Both the position numbers and the translations under genes were made by a program. Shown piece after piece: positions 31,216 to 38,133 of a DNA stretch of 40,485 bases. Positions within the stretch are counted from its first letter, which is position 1. Each line of letters begins with the position of its first letter. Origin of the DNA: Oscillospiraceae bacterium (GTDB lineage Bacteria; Bacillota; Clostridia; Oscillospirales; Ruminococcaceae); the NCBI GenBank assembly GCA_022768245.1, contig JALEMR010000082.1, forward strand, positions 1-40,485, read 5' to 3'. The notes beneath the pieces are model-generated. The model did not search any database and was not told where the DNA came from. It was given only the letters and a program-made list of their open reading frames with translations.

Positions 31216-32349
31216 TCATATTTTATCGCCCACAAGCTTTTCGACCTGTTCCCATATCCTGTCGGGGGTGTCCTTGATGTAGAGCTCTGCCGCTCTCTGC
31301 GCAAGAACGTCGGTCTTGGCGGGGTCATTGCAGAATTCCGTCACCTTTTCGATTATCTTGTCATAGTCTAAGTCCTTCTGCTCGATGACTATCGCCGCTC
31401 CCGCTTTTCCCAGCACCATCGCATTATGATACTGATGATTTCCCGCCACAACAGGGGACGGTATCAGTATGGACGCTCTGCCCTCCGCTTCAAGCTCGGT
31501 TATGGCAGAAGCTCCGCTGCGGCAGATGATAAGGTCCGCAGCCGCCATGCACACGTCCATGTTGCGGATATACTCCTTTATCATGAGACGGGGATTGTTT
31601 ATATCCACTCCGCGGGCTTCAAGGTTCTTGATGAAGGTATCCTTGCCCATTCTGCCGTAGCTGTGGATATGATTTATCTTCAGCCCGTTTTTCTGCTCGT
31701 ATTCTATGAGCCGCTCCGCAGTGTCGTTGACAGCTCCCGCTCCCAGACTTCCGCCGTAGCTTAAAATGACCATTCCGTCATCGAAGCCCAGCTCCTTTCT
31801 GGCGGCTTCACGGCTCATCCTGCCGGTAAAGCCCTTTCTTACGGGAAGTCCCGTCACCGTGTGAGGGATATCCTTGTCAAGATACTCCATTGCCTCGGGC
31901 ACGGTGAGCATCACCATATCCACCTTCTTGGACAGTATCTTCGTCGTCACTCCGGGATATGCATTCTGCTCGTGGATAAGGGTGGGTATCTTCATCCTTG
32001 CGGCTTCAAACACAATAGGACCGCTTACGTATCCGCCCGTGCCTATGACGATATCGGGTCTGAAATCATTAATGATATGCTTTGCCCTCGGTCCCGACGA
32101 GGCAAGATACGCCGCCGCACGGATATTCCGTCCGATATTTTTCAGCGTAAGCTTTCTCTGAAATCCGCTGACCTTTATGGGCGTGAAGCTTATCCCCGCG
32201 TCGGGAACAAGATTTGCCTCCATTCCCTTGGGAGTTCCCGCATACAGAAACTCGGCGTCGGGCACATGGTCCTTTATTATCGAAGCAATGGCAAGGGCGG
32301 GATTGATATGTCCCGCAGTGCCTCCTCCCGCAAGCAAAACCTTAAGCAT
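31216..32349 (-). CDS. murG: MurG, lipid II-forming GlcNAc transferase
   Basis: A 377-residue membrane-associated GT28-family enzyme that adds GlcNAc to lipid I to give lipid II. The N-terminal glycine loop is LLAGGGTAGHINPALAIA (residues 5-22), the second G-loop lies in IGTGGYVSGPIVFEA, HEQNAYPG is intact and the C-terminal nucleotide-sugar site is seen as ICRSGASAITELEAEGRASILIPSPVVAGNHQYHNA. The start MLKVLL at 32349 is chosen because the G-loop must lie close to the N-terminus; an upstream in-frame extension of 88 codons has no family similarity. It follows ftsW and ends in a strong terminator. Confidence 0.97.
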   Translation of the reverse strand: MLKVLLAGGGTAGHINPALAIASIIKDHVPDAEFLYAGTPKGMEANLVPDAGISFTPIKVSGFQRKLTLKNIGRNIRAAAYLASSGPRAKHIINDFRPDIVIGTGGYVSGPIVFEAARMKIPTLIHEQNAYPGVTTKILSKKVDMVMLTVPEAMEYLDKDIPHTVTGLPVRKGFTGRMSREAARKELGFDDGMVILSYGGSLGAGAVNDTAERLIEYEQKNGLKINHIHSYGRMGKDTFIKNLEARGVDINNPRLMIKEYIRNMDVCMAAADLIICRSGASAITELEAEGRASILIPSPVVAGNHQYHNAMVLGKAGAAIVIEQKDLDYDKIIEKVTEFCNDPAKTDVLAQRAAELYIKDTPDRIWEQVEKLVGDKI

Positions 32350-32378
32350 GGCAATTTTTCCTTTCAACAGTTGATATG

Positions 32379-32413
32379 AGAACCTTCCCACATAGGATAT
32401 ATGGACAGGTTCT
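32379..32413 (-). promoter_or_regulatory. hairpin between ftsW and murG
   Basis: AGAACCT (32379-32385) and AGGTTCT (32407-32413) form a 7-bp stem directly after the ftsW stop on the minus strand. No T-run follows. It may adjust murG expression relative to ftsW. Confidence 0.45.
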
Positions 32414-32417
32414 GAGA

Positions 32418-33719
32418 TCAGGTGCTGACCTCTGCGTCCGCAGGCGCTTGTCTGTGCGATCTGCGCCGCTTCTTTCTGACCTCGTTCGTTTCCGAGATGG
32501 TGTGTCTCGAAATATTCAGCAGTATCCCCATTTCGCACAGCTGCATGATAAGCGCCGTGCCGCCGTAGCTGAAAAATGGCAGCGATATTCCCGTATTCGG
32601 TATGGCGTTGCATACAACGGCGATGTTCAGAAACGCCTGAAGTCCTATCTGGATAGTGATTCCGCAGGCTATCAGCATGCCCGACTTATCCACCGCCTTC
32701 ACCGCAATGGAAAAGCCTCTGAAAACAAACAGCACAAACAGGATTATCACCATGACAGCGCCGATATATCCCAGCTCCTCACAGATAATGGCGAAAACGA
32801 AGTCGTTCTTCGACTCGGGCAGATAGAGAAATTTCTGTCTCGAATTGCCCAGTCCCAGTCCGAAAAGTCCTCCCGAGCCTATGGCTATGAGGGAATTTCT
32901 CGTCTGGTAGGTATCGTCGGAATACTCCGAGCCAAAGGGGTCGGTAAAGCTGTGGATACGCTTTTCGATATATGCAAGATCTCCCGATACAGACTTATAC
33001 AGCATATACGCCGCTATCAGCATCACAGCGAGTATTCCCGCAGCTATCAGATATTTCATGTCAACTCCGCCTATCAGCATCAGCGAGAAGCATATCACGC
33101 ACATGATTATTATTGCGGAGAAGTGGGGCTGCTGCGACAATACCAGTGCATATACTCCCAGTGCGAACACAAAGGGAACTATCCCCACCGTGAATTTTTT
33201 CATCCTCGAATAGTTTATGGATATCCAGTAGGCAAACAGCAGCACCAGGGCTATCTTTGCTATCTCCGAGGGCTGGAACTCCACTCCGACGGTTATCCAG
33301 CGGTTTGCGCCGTTATGCGGGGTAGCTATTCCCGGCACAAAGCAGAGTATCATCAGCGCCAGCGCGCCGAAATACGCTCCCGTTACCACCCACTGCTTCT
33401 GGAAAAAGTGATAGTCCAGAAAGGACAGCCCGAACATTCCCACAAGACCTATTCCTGCCATCATGCACTGCCGCTTGAAATAATAGTCTCCCGGCAGATT
33501 TTCCGCTATCGCCCATGCATAGCCTGCGGAGAACATCATGATTATGCCGAACACCAGCATTACCAGTATTATCACCACCATGGGCGCGTCAACGCCTACC
33601 TGTCTGTCGTTCTTCGGACGGGACACTCCCGCCGTGAAAAACAGCCTGAACGTGGATTCCTTTTTCGGCTGTGTTTTTTTCTTCTGCGGAGTATTCTCTC
33701 TGCTTACATTTTCCGCCAA
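32418..33719 (-). CDS. ftsW: FtsW/RodA-type SEDS glycosyltransferase
   Basis: A 433-residue SEDS-family protein with about ten transmembrane segments, which polymerises lipid II with a class B PBP. Family motifs: NGANRWITVGVEFQPSEIAKIALVLL (the WI-x-x-G-x-x-x-QPSE segment), PESKNDFVFAIICEELGYIGA and the C-terminal NTGISLPFFSYGGTALIMQL. It starts at TTG with AAGGAGG upstream. N- and C-terminal tails are basic. The location next to murG and a division-type PBP favours FtsW over RodA or SpoVE, but this cannot be settled from sequence alone. Confidence 0.9.
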   Translation of the reverse strand: MAENVSRENTPQKKKTQPKKESTFRLFFTAGVSRPKNDRQVGVDAPMVVIILVMLVFGIIMMFSAGYAWAIAENLPGDYYFKRQCMMAGIGLVGMFGLSFLDYHFFQKQWVVTGAYFGALALMILCFVPGIATPHNGANRWITVGVEFQPSEIAKIALVLLFAYWISINYSRMKKFTVGIVPFVFALGVYALVLSQQPHFSAIIIMCVICFSLMLIGGVDMKYLIAAGILAVMLIAAYMLYKSVSGDLAYIEKRIHSFTDPFGSEYSDDTYQTRNSLIAIGSGGLFGLGLGNSRQKFLYLPESKNDFVFAIICEELGYIGAVMVIILFVLFVFRGFSIAVKAVDKSGMLIACGITIQIGLQAFLNIAVVCNAIPNTGISLPFFSYGGTALIMQLCEMGILLNISRHTISETNEVRKKRRRSHRQAPADAEVST

Positions 33720-33753
33720 ATCAGCTCCTCCTTCCGATGATCTTACATGTATG

Positions 33754-34710
33754 TTATATTTTCGCCTGAAGCAAAGCCAGCGCGGCTATTACGCAGACAA
33801 GCGAAAATATGAAATATTCAAAGATTATTGCCGCTGTGTTTTTTGCTCCGTATGATGTTTCCTTAACGCGGCGAAGCCCGAGCAGACCGCATATCCCGTC
33901 GAAAAGCACGGGTATCAGCATTATCAGCATGTATACCGCTTTCCCCGAAAGGACGGTCATCACTGCCGCTCCGAGCCCCATCAGCATTGAGCCGCACCGT
34001 CCTCCGAGTATCTTCACCGACGGGTAATTCCACACCAGAAAGCCCATAGCGCTGCCTGCCGAGGCTGCCGCCAATATGCCATATTCGTTTACGGACAGTC
34101 CCGAGAACACCGCCATCGCTCCTATGGAAAACACCGCATATGCCGATACTGCCGCGCCTGCCTGCTTATCCGTTTCGGAAAAGCAGCCGCATATTATCGT
34201 CATCACAGCGAGCATTATCGGATAATACGCCGCTCCGAGATCAATTTCGCCCGCAAAGGGGATATCAAGCGCCGTGCTCACATCGCCCTTTATGAACAGT
34301 ATGACAAGAAACACTGCCGATAATATCATATCGCAGAGGATAACATATCCGTCGGATATGCCGCCCTTTTTTCCGCGGCTTTGAAGATGATCGCTGTAAA
34401 AGCCCGCTATTGCCGCGGTCAGCATGATAAGCTGTCCGATAAAATACGGGAAGGCGTTTTCCGAGCTTCGGTCGAGACTGTCCGAGAAAAATCTCATGGT
34501 GAGATATCCTGCCGCCGAGGAAATGAGTATCCCCGCGCAGAGCATTATCCCTCCGCTTATGGGGAGCTTTTCTCCCGAGGAGTCCCTTTCCTCGCCGTCG
34601 GTGATGAAACGCAGCCTTTTCAGCAGGGGAAGCAGACTGTTCCCTATGAGAAACGTCACGCACAGTCCCAGCAGCGCTGCAAGAATATTTATCCAGAGAC
34701 CCTTATACAT
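33754..34710 (-). CDS. MraY-like membrane protein lacking catalytic residues
   Basis: A 318-residue protein with about ten hydrophobic segments whose length and layout match MraY, the transferase that makes lipid I. Recognisable landmarks: LLPLLKRLRF near 26-35, GG at 53-54 where MraY has TMGG, GFY at 103-105, MGFLVWNYPSVKI at 222-234. At the catalytic positions, however, the DDxxK motif reads SDHLQ (106-110), the NxxNxxDGxDGL region reads CFSETDKQAG (176-185), the MGDTGS loop reads GGRCGS (236-241), and the C-terminal HHH is missing. It is therefore probably inactive as a transferase. It lies where mraY normally sits, overlaps the murE-murF stop by eight bases and is followed by ftsW. It may have a structural or regulatory role; an active MraY must then be encoded elsewhere. 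Confidence 0.8.
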   Translation of the reverse strand: MYKGLWINILAALLGLCVTFLIGNSLLPLLKRLRFITDGEERDSSGEKLPISGGIMLCAGILISSAAGYLTMRFFSDSLDRSSENAFPYFIGQLIMLTAAIAGFYSDHLQSRGKKGGISDGYVILCDMILSAVFLVILFIKGDVSTALDIPFAGEIDLGAAYYPIMLAVMTIICGCFSETDKQAGAAVSAYAVFSIGAMAVFSGLSVNEYGILAAASAGSAMGFLVWNYPSVKILGGRCGSMLMGLGAAVMTVLSGKAVYMLIMLIPVLFDGICGLLGLRRVKETSYGAKNTAAIIFEYFIFSLVCVIAALALLQAKI

Positions 34711-37603
34711 TCTCGCCGTAAAGCTCCGCTATGACCTTTTCCAGCTTCATCGCCCTGCTGCCCTTGAACAGTATGACGTCGCCCTCGTGGGTATTCATCT
34801 TTAGGAAATCCTCCAGAGCGTTCTCGCTGTCGGTGTACGCCGATTTTATGCCCGCCGCCTTGGCTGTCTGTGCGGCATATTTTGCAAAGCTGCCGTAGCA
34901 TACCAGCAGGTCTACCTTCTTTTCCGCCGCATATCTGCCCATCTGACGGTGAAGCTTTTCGGACATATCTCCAAGCTCCAGCATATCTCCGAAAACGCAG
35001 ATACGCTTTCCGTTCTCGTCGGGCTTTTTAACCGAGACCAGAACGTCTATCGCCGCCTTCATCGAAGCGGGGGCTGCGTTGTAGCAGTCGATTATCAGCT
35101 TCTGACCATTTCTCTCGGTGATATGCTGCCTTAGTCCTGCGGGGACGTAATTTTTCAGTGCTTCCGCCGCCTCGGTGATGGAACAGCCCGCAAGCTGCGC
35201 CGCCGCCGCCGCAAGAAGCGCGTCGATTATATAATGCCTGCCCGTAACGGGAAGCCCGCAGTGAGCGCATATCAGTCCGCTGTGCATTATGTCGAATTCT
35301 ACGAAGTTTTCGTCCGATACGATGTTTACTGCTCTGTAGTCAACATCGGCATTATCCACGCCGCAGGTCATCACCTTATGACCGCCTACGCCGTCCTTAA
35401 GGGCGTAAAGCAGCGGGTCGTCGCCGTTTACCACGAGGGGAGCATCAGCTTTTGCTCCGTCGAGTATCTCAAGCTTTGCCTTTAATATGCCCTGCTGTGA
35501 GCCGAGATTCTCGATATGAGAATAGCCGATATTTGTGATAACGCAGATATCGGGCTTTGCCGCCTTTGACAGCACGCTTATCTCGCCCGAGTGGGACATT
35601 CCCATTTCGATGACTGCCGCCTGTATCTCCGAATTGAGCCTGAACAGGGTGAAGGGAAGTCCTATATCATTATTGCGGTTGCCCTCGGTCTTCATGGTGA
35701 CAAGCTCCGAGGACAGCGCACAGCTTAAAAATTCCTTAGATGTAGTCTTTCCGACGCTGCCCGTCACTCCCACCACAACGGGGGAGAATTTCCGTCTGAA
35801 ATAGCCCGCCAGTTCAAGGAGAGCCTTTCTCGTATCCGATACCACTATGCAGGAAGTATTCTTCACGATGCGGTTCGTAACTGCGCATACTGCGCCCAGC
35901 TCGTTAACTGCCTTTTCCGCGAAGGCATTGCCGTCGAAGTTTTCGCCCTTGATTCCGATGAACAGCGCGCCTTTTCTGATAGTCCGCGTATCGGAGCTTA
36001 TCTCACTCGCACATACTGCCGTATTCGGTGAGTAATTCATTCCGAAGGGTCTTCCGTTCACAACTCTGCATATCTCATCGAGAGTGAGGGGCTCCTTCTT
36101 CTGCGGAACAGACTTTACGGTACCGCCGAACGCCTTTTTCAGACATTCCGCTACCACCTCGCGCTCGTCGAAATGGATATGCTTTCCGTCCGCCAGTATC
36201 TGATAATCCTCATGACCCTTTCCCGCAAGAACGAGAACGTCGTTTTTCTTAGCTATCCTGATGCCGTGGAGGATAGCAGCCTTTCGGTCGGCTATCCTGT
36301 CGTAGGAGGCGTTTTCGGAGAATCCCGCCACGATATCGTCGATTATCGCTTCGGGGTCCTCATTTCTCGGGTTATCCGAGGTAACGATTATATGGTCCGC
36401 ATATTTTTCCACAGCCTGTGCCATAAGCGGACGCTTTGTCCTGTCCCGGTCTCCGCCGCAGCCGAACAGGCAGATAAGTCTGCCCTTGGTATTTTCCCTG
36501 ACTCCGGGGAGCATTTTCTCCAGTGCGTCGGGGGAGTGGGCATAATCGCACACCACCGTGAAATCCCGTCCCGTGGGGATTATCTCGCATCTTCCGCGTA
36601 CTCCGCCGAATATAGCCATTGCCGCCGCGGCGTCCTTGACGGGCATGCCCAGCTTAAGGCAAACAGCTATTGCCGCCGCCGCATTGAGGACGTTGAATCC
36701 ACCCACCATATTAAGCGTTACGGGGCATGCGGTGGTATTCTCGGCGCCCTGAACATATATCCAGAATTTCATTCCGTTTCCGCCGGGCGCAACATTATCC
36801 GCATAGACGGAATAGCCCTTTCCGATACCGTAGGAATACTTCTCGCAGGATATCTCGTTAAACAGCCTGTCGCCGTATGGGTCCGACCTGTTGATAACGG
36901 CTATATCACAGCTTTCGGTGAAAAGCTTTTTCTTTGCCCTGTAGTAGTTCTCCATTGTCTTATGATAATCGAGATGATCCTGCGTAAGATTGGTAAACAC
37001 GCCTATCTTAAATCTTGCGGGACCTATCCTGTTCTGTTCCAGCGCAAAGGAGGTGACCTCCATCACCACATAGTCACAGCCCGCCCTTGCCATTTTATCG
37101 AAAATGCCGAAAAGCTCAAAAACTCTGGGAGTAGTGGGGGTAGAATCGTCCCTGTCTATCGGCTTTCCGCAGATATAAGCTCCCGTGGTGCCGATAAGAC
37201 CTACCTTTTTATGGCGATATTCAAGCATAGCGGTTATCATGGAAGTCATAGTAGTCTTGCCGTTAGTGCCCGTAACTCCGATAAGGGTCATTTTCTTTTC
37301 GGGGTGACCGAACCACGCGGCGCAGAGGAGACCGTAAAACCGTCTCGAATCGGAAACGATTATCTGTTTGTTCCCGAGACCCACATCATGCTCCGCAACA
37401 ACGCACACTGCGCCCATAGCGATCATTTCCGCCGCCGCGGCATGACCGTCGAAATTCTCTCCCTTTACGCACACAAATATCATATCGGGATCAAGCCTTC
37501 TTGTATCGTCGGTGATACCTATGATATCCGACGACATATCAAGTCCGTTTGCGGAATACGGCATATTTTTTCCCGCGTCATTTAAAAGCTGTTGTAATTT
37601 CAT
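34703..37603 (-). CDS. MurE-MurF fusion, peptidoglycan precursor ligases
   Basis: A 966-residue single chain. Residues 1 to about 490 are MurE, which adds the third amino acid: P-loop TGTNGKTT (111-118), the TTP substrate segment, DNPRNEDP (410-417, the DNPR motif expected for meso-diaminopimelate) and GKGHE (461-465). Residues about 505-966 are MurF, which adds D-Ala-D-Ala: P-loop TGSVGKTT (614-621), VIEMGMSHSGEIS, ITNIGYSHIENLGS and the DCYNAAPASM segment. Both domains look complete, although MurE has EVTSFAL where most have EVSSHAL. A short linker (QKKEP) joins them and no internal start site is needed. It begins at an ATG with AAAAGGAG and leads into the MraY-like gene. Confidence 0.92.
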   Translation of the reverse strand: MKLQQLLNDAGKNMPYSANGLDMSSDIIGITDDTRRLDPDMIFVCVKGENFDGHAAAAEMIAMGAVCVVAEHDVGLGNKQIIVSDSRRFYGLLCAAWFGHPEKKMTLIGVTGTNGKTTMTSMITAMLEYRHKKVGLIGTTGAYICGKPIDRDDSTPTTPRVFELFGIFDKMARAGCDYVVMEVTSFALEQNRIGPARFKIGVFTNLTQDHLDYHKTMENYYRAKKKLFTESCDIAVINRSDPYGDRLFNEISCEKYSYGIGKGYSVYADNVAPGGNGMKFWIYVQGAENTTACPVTLNMVGGFNVLNAAAAIAVCLKLGMPVKDAAAAMAIFGGVRGRCEIIPTGRDFTVVCDYAHSPDALEKMLPGVRENTKGRLICLFGCGGDRDRTKRPLMAQAVEKYADHIIVTSDNPRNEDPEAIIDDIVAGFSENASYDRIADRKAAILHGIRIAKKNDVLVLAGKGHEDYQILADGKHIHFDEREVVAECLKKAFGGTVKSVPQKKEPLTLDEICRVVNGRPFGMNYSPNTAVCASEISSDTRTIRKGALFIGIKGENFDGNAFAEKAVNELGAVCAVTNRIVKNTSCIVVSDTRKALLELAGYFRRKFSPVVVGVTGSVGKTTSKEFLSCALSSELVTMKTEGNRNNDIGLPFTLFRLNSEIQAAVIEMGMSHSGEISVLSKAAKPDICVITNIGYSHIENLGSQQGILKAKLEILDGAKADAPLVVNGDDPLLYALKDGVGGHKVMTCGVDNADVDYRAVNIVSDENFVEFDIMHSGLICAHCGLPVTGRHYIIDALLAAAAAQLAGCSITEAAEALKNYVPAGLRQHITERNGQKLIIDCYNAAPASMKAAIDVLVSVKKPDENGKRICVFGDMLELGDMSEKLHRQMGRYAAEKKVDLLVCYGSFAKYAAQTAKAAGIKSAYTDSENALEDFLKMNTHEGDVILFKGSRAMKLEKVIAELYGENV

Positions 37604-37701
37604 TTTCTGACTCCTTTTGTTAGCTTCTTTATGCAGACTTTGGTGGGTGTATGATCTTAGTACTTAGTACTTAGTTTTTAGCCCTTGGTTATTATTCTTT
37701 G

Positions 37702-38045
37702 GGTTACCTGACATTGGCTGTTCGCTTTCGGCGGAGCGGAGCTCCGCGCATTTGATTCGCTTCGCTGTCAAATGCAGCGCCGCCCGTGGTTCGCTTCAAG
37801 TCCGTGATTATTTGCTGTTGGTTTTCTGCCTTCCGTATTTTTGACACGGGCGGCGCTTTATTATTGTTCGCCGCTTCGGCTCAGACTTACAGCATCGCTG
37901 TGTTACGTGCCGGTGGGGGAGTTTCGCCGCGTGCGCGCGGCGACCAAAGGGCGCTGCCCTTTGGAAACCTGCGGCCTTGAAAGGCCGGCGAACTTTTTAA
38001 TTCGGGCTTACTGCTTAGTAACTGTTACTCTCAGCCTCGAACCTT
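37702..38045. repeat. structured intergenic repeat, copy 2
   Basis: About 345 bases similar, in the same orientation, to 7430-7833. Plus-strand order: GCGGAGC/GCTCCGC hairpin (37731-37747), GCATTTGA/TCAAATGC stem (37748-37755 with 37768-37775), GCGCCGCCCGTG/CACGGGCGGCGC stem (37777-37788 with 37845-37856), a shorter spacer than in copy 1, the 78-base core (37922-37999) and the common tail. Stems are kept although several base pairs and the loops differ from copy 1. Confidence 0.85.
37922..37999. repeat. 78-base three-hairpin repeat core, copy 2
   Basis: Identical to 7710-7787. Three hairpins in a row (18, 21 and 16 bases) and a CTTTTTA end on the plus strand. Confidence 0.9.
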
Positions 38046-38133
38046 ACCTTCCTTCGGGACTTGCTTACTTCCGCGGCTTGATAGTTACCTAAGCTAAATA
38101 CTAACTACGCGGAATCAGCCGCGGGTCATCCCG

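Larger units (their letters stand above)
37604..38133. other. 530-base intergenic gap between the PBP gene and murE-murF
   Basis: No credible gene. It contains short TACTTAG repeats (37657-37674) near the murE side, repeat copy 2 (37702-38045) and a small CGCGG/CCGCG hairpin next to the PBP stop. No promoter of good quality was found on the minus strand. Confidence 0.75.

Noticed and set aside
32350-32613. 88-codon N-terminal extension of murG
   Set aside because: The MurG glycine loop belongs at the N-terminus and the extension overlaps ftsW in another frame without similarity to any family.
32376-33740. Plus-strand frame of 454 residues
   Set aside because: Opposite ftsW; composition of a shadow frame.
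36173-37585. Plus-strand frame of 470 residues
   Set aside because: Opposite the MurE half of the fusion; no motifs.
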